From: Asterella californica
Taxonomy: Eukaryota > Streptophyta > Marchantiopsida > Marchantiales > Aytoniaceae
NCBI GenBank assembly: GCA_036924285.1
Contig: JAYKYS010000010.1
Span: forward strand, 16,839,001 to 16,903,000
Direction: 5' to 3'
Length of the DNA: 64,000 nucleotides
Shown: positions 23,917 through 35,528 of the stretch, in pieces
How positions within the stretch are numbered: the stretch's first letter is position 1
Layout: every line of letters starts with the position of its first letter
Notes under the pieces: generated by a model
What the model saw: only the letters and a program-made list of their open reading frames with translations
Databases searched by the model: none
Told to the model about the DNA's origin: nothing
Position numbers and translations under genes: made by a program

Positions 23917-24179
23917 AGTAAACTGTTATGACTTTACTTACATTTTTCTGTTGGTACAAGCTTTGAGTTCAGTGCAAGCTGAAGAAGTTGAAAATTGATT
24001 AGTTTTAAGAATCTTCACTTTATGGAAATGAGATTTCCACAAGATAAGAATATCAGCACGGTAGTCCAAGCACTTGGTGTGGATATGGACGAAAGCAATA
24101 TTGGAGAGAGATTGCTGGATTCTAAAGGAGGTGTAGGAAATATTGACAAGTTCGAGGAAAGCACGATTGTCTCATGATC

Positions 24180-25550
24180 TTACAGCTTGGATAGCACATG
24201 GTATTGAACTCCATTTTGATGAGTTGAGGCCATTTTCTCAGATTATTCAGATAAAACAATGGAAGGTGGGAAAGTAAGCATCAAATCCATGAGTTCACAT
24301 CCATTTCTGAATGAGAATTGAGAAAGTTGGAGAGCACAAGCTCATGATGTCAAGAAGGAATCCAAGTCGGAAATAAGGAAAAACTTCTTATTCAATGTTG
24401 GTCTAGAACAAGAAGGTGTGAGAATCAACTAGAGCACGATGGATCTTAGAAGAAACTTGCGAGATTTATCACCAGCTGAGAAATTCAAGACCAAAGAACA
24501 ATTGTTCTAGATGAAGTTAAAGTTTCGGGGAGTGTTATGCGAACCAACTTCACCTAGAATGGAGTCGCGAAGATGAAGTTGCAGTGGACGAGCATAGATG
24601 AAAGAGGCAAGGCTCCAATAGAAGAAGACAACATGCCAACATAAGGACTTGACGACTCGAAACTTGATAAGAGGATGATGAAAGAAGCTATACGAGTAAG
24701 TTTGTTGGTAACATCTAGCGGAAACAATGACACCATTGACCAACATGTCAAGACGAGAGAGCAACATTTCTTCTACAACAGTTTGTCCGAGTGCTGACAA
24801 GACGTCAATAATGAAATTTGATTCTCGCGTGATGGACAACTTGCAAGTGATGATTAGAGACGTGCTAAGTTCAGCAGATGAAGCAGAGTTCCAAGAAATA
24901 GAGAATATGCGTACGAACATTTCTCGATTAGAATCCAACACATAGTTTTGTTGAGAAAAAGAGAATAGTTGTAGATCTCTAGCTGAGAAAGAGATAGTTC
25001 TGTCCACCTGTTCAAAAGATGGACATCCTCACATGATGACAAAGTTCAATGAGGTTAATGTGATTGTTACAAAGAAGAACAATGACACGTATCCAAAAGA
25101 CTTTGAAGATTTTGTGGACAATATCTCCATATATATTGAGTATAATTATATCGTTCGAAAAAGAAAAGATTGGAATGCAGTTTGTCTTATTTGTCAATGT
25201 CATCTTGGATTTCTCTCTTAAGTGTCACCAAACACTTGCAACTGTAAGTATCATCTTTTGTTTGTGACGTCTATGTCTCTTACGTAGGTTTACAAGCTCA
25301 GATGCTAGTTGCCTTGAGTGAGAAGAGACCGTTGGGGTATACAACTTCTGTCTTCTGAAAGATAATTGTCCAAAAACGCACCTATACACACCCATGACAC
25401 AGACTGAGTACCCAGTCTTATATCCACACACAAAACCTAAACATCCAACTCTCCGCACACAAGTCTGAGAAGACGACATCGTCCTTAGACGTCGAAATCT
25501 AAATATAATAAACAATAATCACCAGCTTAAGTAAAATACTTTAGGTGGAA
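24180..25550. other. No gene assigned; possible LTR-element remnant
   Basis: The sequence around 24516-24545 (AAAGTTTCGGGGAG|TGTTATGCG) resembles a polypurine tract followed by an LTR start, but no second LTR or coding domain supports it. Open frames here are short and overlapping. Confidence 0.25.
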
Positions 25551-25619
25551 AGAAAGATATCTGATATGGGTAGCAGCGTCTCCCTGCTGCAAGGCAGTCC
25601 GAATCCTCTTCTCCGCAAG

Positions 25620-26363
25620 CTCCTGCATCGCTGGAATAGGAGCTTGACTTCCTCCACCGCTTGGCATTAGCTGTCACCTCTGCTTCCTTGAGAAGATTTC
25701 CTTCAGGTGTAGAATGTGGGTGTCTGCTGCTGCAAGTTCCTCCTTAAGCTCCTTGGCTTTCCGGAGGGCTGCATCTCGAGAGGCTTCCAACCTCCTCCTT
25801 AGCTCCCCTGAGCTGCCCTGTAACAGTGCTGTCTGCTTCTACAATGTCTTTTGCCCAACCTCTACTACTAACGCACGCTTTTCCATGGCTTGGAAATCTG
25901 GACGGTCAGTTATCAAGTGTTTCAGCATCTTCCGTCCAAACCCAAAAGTAGTGGCTAAACCCTCCTTCTCCTCCAGACGTTAGAGTTCTTGCATCATAGG
26001 GTCGATCATAGGGTCGATCTCCTTCTGGAAGTAAACCTCAAATGGGTGGACACAAATTTGGCGTAAAGATGTGACATGGGTGATAAAGACGTCTGCTTTC
26101 GGTTGCTAGTAGCTCTACTGGGGCTACGTGAACGTGGGGTGCGCAGCTCCGCTGTTGGTGCCGGGCAGTCTACCGCATCAGACTCCCTCTATGGTCCTAC
26201 TGGAGACTCTCGTCCATGCTGTTACGTCCTCAAAATCACTAGGATCGGGCGTCGTCGTCTGTCCGATCTCGACGTCTAGCTCTTCCTCATCGTCTGTAGA
26301 CTCCTCATCTAAATCCACCATTTCGACGTCTGGGTCATGCGAGGACTGAGAGAGTAGAGACAT
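25620..26363 (-). pseudogene. Degenerate coding-like region with acidic and coiled-coil segments
   Basis: On the minus strand the order is: an acidic segment (PDVEMVDLDEESTDDEEELD, 26178-26363), then across frameshifts HPFEVYFQKEIDPMIDPMM, GRKMLKHLITDRPDFQAMEK and an Arg/Ala/Glu-rich helical stretch (LRRRLEASRDAALRKAKELK). Stops interrupt it. I do not recognise the family. Helical, charged sequence of this kind occurs in retroelement gag-like proteins and in many host proteins. Confidence 0.35.
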
Positions 26364-26845
26364 TATCTCAGACTGATTTCTTCCTGCTTAGAAATCACCC
26401 TCAGAGGTTTACCTCCTGATTCCGGACATGGGACCTTATATATCATGAATGAGTCATATCTCCACTGACGTTTCAGGAGCAAAACTGGAGCTACTTACGG
26501 AGTCACCAGTCATCCAAGATGTCGAATCTGTATAGAGTCTATAACGTATTGTCATTGTATGTGTGAGGATCATTCCTCTCCAGAAAAAGAAAAGACCTAC
26601 TTCATAGTACTCGTAAATGCAAAGGTATCCGTACTTGGTTCGTAGAGACGTTTGAATTGATTGATTATCATTGATTTGAGCTCTATGCCCTGTGACGGAA
26701 TTGACGATTCTCATACAAGTTATGGCGTTTCTTTTGCTCCCCACGTTCTTGTCTCTTTCAGTAAGTTCAGCAATAATAGTATCTCTGGTGTTTCACTTCT
26801 ACCTATACTCTTGATGTAATGTTGTGACCTTACATTATCCGTCAT

Positions 26846-27055
26846 ATGTTAGAACGTGGTACTCGTTCACTCTGGCAGCTTTCTTTACCGCTGAACAGTG
26901 AAAGCTTTGAATCTCTCACTGTGGCCTATGTTGGCGAAGTGAAGGATTTATCTCAAATTCTCTACGGGTTGCTTCCAAGCACTTACGCGGCCTTCGACTT
27001 TGACAGAGCAAAGGCTAGTGCTACACAGATTCAAAACATGATTGCCCAGCGATGA
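26846..27055 (+). pseudogene. 69-codon coding-like fragment, unknown
   Basis: The frame encodes segments such as SLPLNSESFESLTVAYVGEV and LLPSTYAAFDFDRAKASATQ, which look like ordinary globular protein. The family is not recognised. It lies on the strand opposite to the ESF1 fragment, in the same cluster of gene-like pieces. Confidence 0.3.
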
Positions 27056-27235
27056 CTGGTTCGCAGTTGCGATTGAATTTCGTGGAGGGCGTCGAAGTTG
27101 CGTCACTGGCAGGAGGTGTGATAAGGGTTTTTGTGTCGGGTTTAGGATAAAAAAACCAGATCATGGAAGGGAAAGCTAGAGGAGAGACTGTCTAGTTTAC
27201 CGTCTTCCCACTAAGCATAAATCACATGCCTTCAG

Positions 27236-27491
27236 AAGAGCTCAATCGGAAGGTGATCTGGAAAGTCTCGCTCGAGGAACTTCAGCTCTGGTCGCAGCAG
27301 CGGAGTCTCTTGTGACACCTCCTTCGAGGAAAGGAAGCGGGGAGCCTCAGAATGTTTTTGATGGGGAAAAGTTCAGCACGGTTGGACGTCAGTGGAGTCG
27401 TCGAATGTCAATACGGCGGCAGTCCTCACTGAGTGTGAGTCCTTCCAACAGCGATAGCAGCGGATCGGAATCCGATGACATTCAGCGCTGA
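27236..27491 (+). pseudogene. Exon-like fragment encoding a Ser-rich C-terminus
   Basis: A CCTTCAG acceptor at 27229-27235 opens a frame of 84 codons ending in TGA (27489-27491). It encodes RAQSEGDLESLARGTSALVA at the start and a basic-then-serine-rich end (RRMSIRRQSSLSVSPSNSD...). The run of biased, gap-free coding sequence bounded by an acceptor and a stop looks like a terminal exon. No matching upstream exon is seen and the family is not recognised. Confidence 0.35.
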
Positions 27492-27559
27492 CTCTCACTA
27501 CTAGCTTTACTGGAGAAGTCTGGGAGACTTAACAATTGCAAGCTGAGCTATGGTGAATA

Positions 27560-28157
27560 CCAGTTTTGAGTGAAGTGAAGATACCCTGTGGTCCCTGAGA
27601 CGCTTCTTTCGTCATTTTCTCCATGCCAAACTCAGATGGGTATATCGTCACCGACTCCACGTTCCCTCCTTTCGGTTGAAATGACCGCAATACTACAAGC
27701 AAGTCTACTGCTCGAATATGGTCCCAATCCATATTTATGAGTGCCAGTCTCTTAGTTAACTTATCCGTAGTGGGAACTTTCTCTTCAGTATTGGACTCCA
27801 CTTCACCTTCACTCGCACTTTGCGAGGACGGAAGATGAAGACGAAGAGGACTCTTCGTCCTCTCCATCTTTATTGAGTCCGGACCCTTCTTCCTCGTCAG
27901 AATTTGCATCCAACTCACCATCGCTCCTTTTCCCCCTCCAGAGTTCCGACTACCTTTCCTGCCTTCGCTTTCAATTGCAATTCCTGCTCCGACTCGTCTT
28001 CGTGTGATTCCTCATCTACTTTTCCATCACTCTCGGACTGTGGCAGCACATTTCTCGTCTTCCTTTTCTCTGTACCGTTGCTCTTCCCTTTCTGCTTACC
28101 AACAAGCAAATTCTTTCCTACATGAACTGCAAGCGGTAAACTTGCTTCGCTTTTCAC
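27560..28157 (-). pseudogene. ESF1: ESF1 pre-rRNA-processing protein fragment
   Basis: The minus strand encodes an acidic stretch followed by the ESF1 signature KRLALINMDWDHIRAVDLLV ... SVTIYPSEFGMEKM and a GP motif before a GTATCT donor-like site. ESF1 is a nucleolar protein needed for 18S rRNA maturation, and this block is its most conserved part. The acidic region changes reading frame at least twice (28157-27965, then about 27950-27820, then 27840-27560). No further ESF1 exons follow downstream on this strand, and nothing of its N-terminus precedes. It is therefore a broken, partial copy, probably carried here as a captured fragment. Confidence 0.7.
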
Positions 28158-28468
28158 TTCGCCTGAGTAGCACCTGTGCTTTTGTCAGGCACTTCTGATA
28201 GTAGGGACGTAAACATTTTGCTACCTTAACCGAAATATGTTATAGAGGGTTTCTTTTCCAGGGGTGTAGTGTTCTTAAGAGTAGAAATGAGACCGTCACT
28301 ATCTTGTAGTCATTTTAAAGAGAAGCGGTAGTTGTTTGATAGTTGACTGTCATAGTGCTAGCCCTGTTTGCAAACCAAGGTGTTCTTGGATTTGACAATT
28401 CTGAGCATTGCAAGTATACACCTTATTCCAGCAATTTAATTTTTTTGGAGAGATGAAAGGGCAAGAGC

Positions 28469-28903
28469 CTACTTCCTCTCCGGAGTCTGTAGGGTAATAA
28501 AACGTCGTCTTCGTTTCGACGAACATGTCGCCTCGTGTGATGACAGCATCCGAGGCAGGTTTGACAGAAATGGACTGTGCTTCTGATTTTCAGCTAGCTT
28601 GCAAGTATCCAACCTCTTCCCCTTGAAATTTTTAGGCAGCTTATATAGACGCTCAAGCCCATTACTTTCCGAAGTAAACTGCACCTTACGCCGCAACACA
28701 ACGGGTACTGCTGTCAGTTGTAAAGTCAAAAGCTGAGATTTGAACTGGGGTTGTGAGTTTAATCCAGGATACGCCGAAGCCTTAGGACCAACTTTCAGTG
28801 TCAGTGACGGAGACCGGGACTCATAGTACAAAGCTGCTGTTCGATAAACAGGGCAGTGAGTAAGATACGATTGCTCATTAGTCTGAAAGTAAGAAGAGAT
28901 CAT
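28469..28903 (-). CDS. Unrecognised 144-codon open frame, doubtful
   Basis: The frame is open on the minus strand about 310 bp upstream of the ESF1 fragment. It has a basic C-terminal half (CSSKRRRRF near the end). No domain, signal peptide or splice partner was recognised. It may be another gene fragment of this cluster or a chance frame. Confidence 0.15.
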   Translation of the reverse strand: MISSYFQTNEQSYLTHCPVYRTAALYYESRSPSLTLKVGPKASAYPGLNSQPQFKSQLLTLQLTAVPVVLRRKVQFTSESNGLERLYKLPKNFKGKRLDTCKLAENQKHSPFLSNLPRMLSSHEATCSSKRRRRFITLQTPERK

Positions 28904-29416
28904 ACTTAGTATGAATCCGCCCGATTAGGGGTGTAAAGATGATGTTGCAGCAAATACATTCAAGTTTCAGGAGCATCACATAAGGGAACATGGAGGCGTA
29001 AGACTTTAAAACCTTCGGCTGTTGTAACACTTCGAAATGTTGAATTGAACTTCAACCAGCGGCATCGATCATGAACTACCAACCTGCATTGCCAACTGGA
29101 CAATTAGTCCGAGTTGCAGTTTTCCGTCTTGACAGAATCAGACGAGAATTGTAGCCTAAGGAGCCTAACGGTTTCCATCTTCGGCTCGGTTCAAATACCA
29201 GAACGATAATACTTTCGAACTTTTGAGTGGAAGAACACTTAATCGTTGGACAGGGGAAATGTCAGTTTGTGCTGGTAGAGGAAAATGATTTTTCTTAGCT
29301 CCGGACACTACTGTGATGGATGCCCATATCCATTTATTGTGCTTAAGATCCGTTGGAAGGGTATTTGCGAGCTCTGCTCACATTCCTACTCTGACTGCAA
29401 GAATAGAGGTCAACAT

Positions 29417-29448
29417 GGTCGGAGTTATCACCCGAGATAACTCCGACC
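29417..29448. repeat. Perfect 13-bp hairpin
   Basis: GGTCGGAGTTATC (29417-29429) faces GATAACTCCGACC (29436-29448) with a 6-nt loop. Confidence 0.75.
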
Positions 29449-29858
29449 ACGTAACTTTGTATCACTCTGGTTAGTATGCCATCCCCACGGTTTCGTTCAC
29501 AATTTTCTGAAGGTTTGCATCTGTGGCACATATATAATAAACTGGACATATGGGAAAGTGCTGATCGAAAAGGTCAGTCGAGAATGATTCATGTTCGTAA
29601 TCTTGTCTGCACAGGAGAGAAAAGGAACATTGGAGTGAACGTCAATGGCAATCTTCCACGACTTGTGAAAGTGTTGCTTAGAAGGAATCGTTCGGCTGAA
29701 CTCGCTTCTGGCAGGTACGGTCTGATTTGTGGATTATCCATCGTACTCTCTCTTATAGATGATCGTTGTAAACAAGGTGGGACGGTCGCGGGCGGAGGAT
29801 GTCTGTCTGAAGTAGATGGTTGTTATTCAGAGAAAACTATACGTAGTCTAACTTCCTT

Positions 29859-29957
29859 GCATATTTCACTTCCTCCATCTTCTGATGAAGCGAAATATGC
29901 TTGGGTTTAATTTATTACCTAGCCGTTAAGTTGGGAAGGGTTAGGTAATAAATTCAA
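29859..29957 (-). repeat. Multi-hairpin cassette copy 6, inverted order
   Basis: Hairpin B (GCATATTTC.CTTC...GAAGCGAAATATGC, 29859-29900) is followed after 4 bp by hairpin A (TTTAATTTATTACCTAGCC... with GGGTTAGGTAATAAATTCAA, 29905-29957). Read on the minus strand the order is A then B. The 144-codon open frame 29476-29910 runs into it and is not called. Confidence 0.7.
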
Positions 29958-30086
29958 CACGAAAGAGAATGTTAACTGGTTCTTTTCCTCTTTCAGAAGT
30001 CTTTGAACTCTTGCTGAGGTGGATGCCATGTGGACGTACCTGTATCCAAGTTTTACTTGCTATATTAAATTATGTAACTTTTTGTG

Positions 30087-30127
30087 AAGTGTTGGTTTTC
30101 ACGTGAGAAAGGTGAGAACCAACACTT
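30087..30127. repeat. 16-bp hairpin
   Basis: AAGTGTTGGTTTTCAC pairs with GGTGAGAACCAACACTT (one G.T-type mismatch) across a loop of about 8 nt. A smaller GTGAAACAC...GTGTTTCAC hairpin lies at about 30518-30545. Confidence 0.65.
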
Positions 30128-30157
30128 GGATAGAGATGTTTTTTTAGTTTAAATTCC

Positions 30158-31075
30158 GAGTATGAATATAAAAGCATGAAAAAGAATATAATTTTTTTCC
30201 TAATGTATTTTGAGTATAAAGAGAAGATTCTTTTTTGTTCTAGAAAATCACGAAATCTTCATTTTAACATTTCTATATCAGTAATCAGTAGTTCGTTTCA
30301 AGAAGAATCATAACTTGTAAATCCGGTAAATAGCTTTAAGTTGATTCTTTTTTTCACATATTCCAAGTTAGAATGAAGAGATAATCACCAAAACCATTTT
30401 CAGCATGACCGTTAGATTTCTCAGTTCTCTAAAAGCAAACCCACAACATAAGGTCTTCTGGGTCACTTGAAGCACTTGTAGTCTTACTCGGGTTTTAAAC
30501 CTCCTCTTGATACTCCGTGAAACACACTAATCCTTGTGTTTCACAAGAGTGAACTTGTTCAACTGTATTGAGAAGTGATCTTAATATTCTCTTCGATGCC
30601 CCAAGTATGAGTATAGAAATATGTAAGAAAATATTATTTTTCTTTCATAGTGTTCTTTCAATCTAAAGAGAAGATCTTGTTCGGTTCCAAGAAACCTTGA
30701 AATCTTCACTTTAACATTTCTCTCTCAGTACTAAATAGCTTTCACAAAAATTCTTGGAACATAAAAACACGAGCACAAGACCTTTAATTCCATTCCATAT
30801 ACTGACCATTGGGTGTAGAGTATAAACGGGATTTTTTTGTAGTGTAGTGTATCTTTTCGAACTGTAAAATAGTTAATAACATAACTTGTAAAGCTAATAA
30901 ATAGCTTTAATTTGATTCTTTATTTCACAGATTTCAAATGGAGATGATTACGTAGCAATCATAATCTGTTTCTGCATAATGGTTAACTTTTTCAGTTCTC
31001 TGAAGACAAACTCATAAAATAAGATATTGTGGATCACCTGGAGCACTTGTAGTCGTATTAGAGGTTTAGACCTCG
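30158..31075. repeat. Diverged direct duplication, about 350-470-bp units
   Basis: 30158-30510 and 30602-31075 share ordered blocks: AAGAGAAGAT, GAAATCTTCA.TTTAACATTTCT, ATAACTTGTAAA, AATAGCTTTAA.TTGATTCTTT and GAGCACTTGTAGTC. The second unit contains extra sequence between blocks. Non-coding. Confidence 0.6.
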
Positions 31076-31137
31076 AGTCCAAACACTTACATAACGGAGT
31101 GTTTAATTTTCTGTAACTTCTTTGATATTCTTATCTA

Positions 31138-32220
31138 TTATGATGTGATTCTGTTGTGCAGGTGAAGCATATTGATACTTTCGATCCAAATATCATCCTT
31201 GTCATTTGACCAAGTACTGTTTTCAGTTGGATTTACTTTACGATCGCAAAATGATCTCCACCTCCCATTCTTTTTCACCTTGCACGACCTCAGGTTGAGA
31301 TCTGAGAACCTATTTAGCTCCGGCCGCAAATCATCTTAGAAATACTTCTATATTAAAAAGCATGAAATGTCGAATGCAACTGCTACTCGGGAGGAAGGTC
31401 TAAAGTATAGACATCTTCGTGTGGATTTTTAACAATCACAAAGGATCTCGCACACTTCGACGAGAGCTTATCGATATTCTCTCCGGAAGAGTGAAGTTCT
31501 TCGTACTCAAACATACTTTTTGTCCACTTGAAACTTCACTTGTCGTCAATGTTTGTCTACCTGCTTCATGTAACGTTGTTGCGTCTTGTCGAGGTTCTTT
31601 TTTCACTTGTTCCTTGTGTCGCTGCATTTCCATCACCAACTCTTCAACTGATGCTTATCGTATTCTTGGCCGTGCAGATATAGAACTCCTTGCAAGAGTT
31701 AAGTCCGCAAGACTAAACCACTATGTCCTATCACTCTAGTCCACGCTAACATAATTCTTCAAGTATTGATTCAGAATCGAGTTAACTCATTCCTTTGGTC
31801 TATTCGTTTCAGAGTGAAAAACAATATTGACTTTTAACTTAGTTCTCAACTTTTGAGACAAATGTTTCCAAAAAGCACTTGTGAACTTAGAGTCTCTGTC
31901 TGAAATAATACTCAGGAGTAATCTTTGTGAACTCCATCAAGTATCTAAAAACAGCTGGAAAATGTGAACACTATTGCGGCATCCAAGGTTAGAGTAAACT
32001 TCGCTAGTTTGCTAAACCGGTCAACTATCACAATGATTACATTGTATTCATTTGAGTCAAACAGAGACGTTATGAAGTCCATGCTGACACTTTCCCAAAG
32101 TTTGATTGGAATCGGTAAAAAATGAAGTAACCTCTGTTTCTTCGTATAAGAAACCCGTTTTGCTTGACAAGTTATGCATATTTTCACAAAATGTGCAACG
32201 TCGTTTTTCATGTGAGATTA
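31138..32220 (-). pseudogene. Decayed Ty3/gypsy integrase fragment
   Basis: 31945-32211 on the minus strand encodes the end of an integrase zinc finger (CITCQAKR) and the start of the catalytic core (SVSMDFITSL, IIVIVDRFSKLAKF, carrying the first catalytic Asp). Further core-like sequence continues to about 31800 with stops and frameshifts (FHSETNRPKE, VNSIMNQYLK). This is the Ty3/gypsy integrase arrangement. LTRs for it were not found, and it differs from the gypsy family at 39-51 kb. A non-functional relic. Confidence 0.75.
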
Positions 32221-32229
32221 ATAAAACTT

Positions 32230-33430
32230 TTTAGCTATCACTACTAAAGTGAACTTTGAGTCATAGAAGATGGATATGGAGGAGGTAAATATGGGAGAGT
32301 TTAATATATTATTTAATCTTTTTGTAGGAAAATCAGATAGTAAATTAAAGTTTTAATTAAATCGATTATTTTTGTTTGCAGATTGCTACATTTGTAGTTT
32401 TTTCAGCACTTGCATCTAAGCATCCTTCATAGTTTATATCTGGATCTTCTTGTATCTCTAGGTCCTGCTATCACTTATCATTTGGAGTAAAATTTACTGT
32501 TTTCTTCAACAAATTCAAATTTACTGTTTTCTGTTACAAAATTTTCACATAAGAATTGTATCTTTTCCAATAACAGCAAGTGAGAAAAATTTCTCCCAAG
32601 TTAATCTTGCATGCATATTATCAAGGCTCTTATTCTTCTTAATTCAAAACTTGGTTTCTTCCTCCTCATAAGTTATACTTTGTTGACGCCAATCGAAATG
32701 TTATATTCTACTAATCAGGGAGTTCCACGCACTGATAACATAAATTTAATTATCGATTTACTTCCAACACTTCTCCGTCTTTCACCCAAGAGATAGTTTA
32801 TGATTCTCGTGTCAAACATAATGAGTTATTTATAGAGTCCATAGAGAGTCCATAGAACCAGTTGAATGCAAGTAATCAACTCGTTTCATCTGTTTTACTT
32901 CTCATTTGCCTCATGCCTTTTCATCTTGAGTCTTTTGTTTTAACCCTTGATATCTTCTGATAATGATGATCTTATGTTACTCTCAGTTATAGAAGGCTTT
33001 TCCTTGAAATTTTTATACGGAACTTAAACTTTTGAAGAAAGTCTAGAAAGTATTCTCTAACTTCAACATGTTTTTGTCTAGAGATGCTTCCTTTGAGCAC
33101 TGATTTTCTCCCATATTAATGTTAGACTAAGATTATGGTTCAGCTAATTATTGATTATGGTTCTGAATCTTTAAATTTTGTTATCTAATTGCTACTGAAG
33201 AATCTTTCGCATGTTATACTGATGAAATACTCTGTTTCTTGAAAGAAAGTATTTCTTTGGCGCATATCGACATATATGTACTATCGTTCTGCCTAAATAA
33301 TATTTTACTCAATGTCATTGTCGAACAATCGGAATTATGCTATTGTACATAATATGTAACTGAGGACAACAACTCAAATATTTAATACTGCGAGAATTGC
33401 TACATCCAAGTGATAACATTGTGGTTATCG
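32230..33430. other. AT-rich stretch, no gene recognised
   Basis: Only short open frames. A weak hairpin-A-like remnant (TTTAATATATTATTTAATC...) lies at about 32300-32355. Confidence 0.4.
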
Positions 33431-33812
33431 TTAAACCCCCACTACCCGTATAAAGGCTCTGGGTAACCCAGAGCAGAATTCGGGGAGTAATAATGCCAAG
33501 TACAGTTGTCAGTTCCAGGCATGCTGTATAGCGATAGAATCAGCAAAGGATGCTCTACATTTCTGTAAAAAAATAGATGTATAAGACTCAAAAATACATA
33601 TGCAGTATCCACTGACACAAAACAGCCTTTTCACGTGATATCTGCAACCACTGTGATAAAATTCGAATTTGAAAACCTTTGGACTTGGGCAGTTGTTCCA
33701 GTATCCATGGGCAGTAACTCCTGAAATATTTGAGCACTTGCCCTGAAAATGCCAAGGCAGTTTGAAACGGGATGTGCTCCTCTCCCACCTCAACAGCATC
33801 CAGTTTACAGTG

Positions 33813-34092
33813 TAAAATAACATGAGAGTATGATGGCACATCAACACCTTCAAATGACACACTTTGATTCAAAGTGAAAATGAATAAACTCCAGAGCAGG
33901 AGGCTAACTCCCCAAGCCTCTCCACCTCACCAGCATCCAGTTTCCAGTCGAAGCCAAGAAGATAATGACTTCCTCCTCCTTCCTGCAAGGCTTGGGGAGT
34001 TAGCCTGCTGCTCTGGAGTTTATTCATTTTCACTTGAATCAAGTGTGTCATTTGAAGGTGTTGATGTGCCATCATACTCTCAAGTTATTTTA
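33813..34092. repeat. Large foldback, about 105-bp arms and 68-bp loop
   Basis: 33813-33919 is nearly the exact reverse complement of 33988-34092, with segments such as GAGAGTATGATGGCACATC and GAATAAACTCCAGAGCAG. Both arms encode the same peptide outward (SVSFEGVDVPSYS), so the arms came from a coding sequence duplicated head to head. The segment just left of the arms (33778-33811) also resembles part of the loop. Confidence 0.85.
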
Positions 34093-34629
34093 CAAGGTGA
34101 TGTTCCTGAGACCTATAGAATTATAGACTTTTTTATGTTTATAGATTTTCGGATTATTATTCGGATTCAAGTTATTCGGATTCCAGAGGATCTTTTAGAC
34201 ACTTACTCACGTTTACGTCATGCACTGGGACCGCAAACGTCACATGCCGCTGTCTTGAGATGGTTGTTGGATGGTTCAGCAAGACGTATAGATGTCTTAG
34301 TGGCTGCTCGTGCACAACGTATAGCAGCCTCCGAGCATGTGCCTGATGAGTCCATAGTTGAACAAGAGTCACTAGACCAAGTGAGTGATAGTCAGACTAT
34401 TGTCCTCGATAGTCAGGTTGAGCCCACGAGAGTGCGTACTGATGAGTTGGAGGAGGAGCCTCACGTCGAGACGGAGAATGAGCCCCGGACACGCGTGGAG
34501 GTCGAATATGAGTTATGGGTCCGAGGAAAGATCATGGAGTTCTGTGATGTATTTCGTGTGAAATGTCCACGATCAGATTGCGTATTGTGTTGCACCGCAC
34601 CAGTTATTACAGAGTTGCATCAGGTTTGA
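33874..34629 (+). pseudogene. 251-codon open frame in the TTAA element, unknown function
   Basis: This is the longest intact frame between the desaturase and the gypsy nest. The first 60 codons lie in the foldback. Then come a helical segment (LLDTYSRLRHALGPQTSHAA), an acidic hinge with many Glu/Val (codons about 165-215) and a cysteine cluster near the end (VKCPRSDCVLCC). A shifted frame at 34563-34820 and a third at 34790-34960 (AMDWNENIRREVVAIYP...) continue the coding-like sequence. This suggests one longer protein broken by frameshifts, possibly a transposase. Confidence 0.35.
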
Positions 34630-35128
34630 CAGTTGAAGTTCGGATGCGATGCAAGCCATATGACGGTTTTTGTGACAGGGGAGATGGAGAGAGAGAGAGA
34701 GGATCGCCAGATGTGATAGGGCAGATGTACCACGCTGCATTATGTGATGGTCTTAGTTATACCTCAATTGTGAGTATGCTAGAGGTCATGCGCAGCGATG
34801 GATTGGAACGAGAATATTAGACGTGAGGTTGTAGCAATATATCCACGTCGTCAAAATGACTCTAGTGTTCGTTGTCGACCAGCTATGAATCGAGTTCTTA
34901 TACGTCGTACAACAATATGGAAAGATGAGTTGAGGAAACATATTTTTGGACACTGATACAAGACAGTATCTTACATTCACTTGTAATTTTACGCAAGAAA
35001 TATAGAGACATTGTAGGGACAGCGATGAGTAAATTTTCAACATAAATTGAAACTTTCATGTTGAAGTTTTATACATGTACTTAGTGGACTTGGAATAAGT
35101 TCGGTTTTATTGTTTCTTCCTTTCGCTA

Positions 35129-35162
35129 AACTTTCACCAACTAAGTTCACAGTTGGTGAAAG
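35129..35162. repeat. Perfect 13-bp hairpin
   Basis: ACTTTCACCAACT and AGTTGGTGAAAGT flank an 8-nt loop. It is followed by short tandem TTTACTTTTCACTT motifs to about 35275. Confidence 0.75.
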
Positions 35163-35528
35163 TTCCTTTCGCTGGTTTACTTTTCACTTAGACGTTTTAC
35201 TTTTCCGCTGTTTTACTTTTCACTTGGAAGTGAAGCTTTTTCACTAAGCAGTTTCGCTGTTTTGCTTTTCACTTACATCATCTCGGTTTACTTATATTAT
35301 CTCTGTTTCTTTTTCACTACACATTATCTCAGTCTACTTATATTATCACAGTTCAAATTTCATTCTCTGGACATCACAATACAATACTGCTATATTGCTT
35401 TCTCTTCTCAAGCACTGTTCACAAGATATTGTGCGTTTTCTCCTTGTAGTAGTGGCCATAAGCAATTTGAGCTCATGATGGAGGTAATGAAGGCGAGTTG
35501 TTCGTGTTGATTGTACTTGAAATGGGCC

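Noticed and set aside
24534..25515. Possible LTR starting TGTTATGCG after a purine-rich tract
   Set aside because: No partner LTR, no clear end and no coding domain next to it. The purine tract alone is weak evidence.
29476..29910. 144-codon plus-strand frame
   Set aside because: No domain recognised. Its 3' end runs through hairpin B of a repeat cassette, so it is probably a chance frame.
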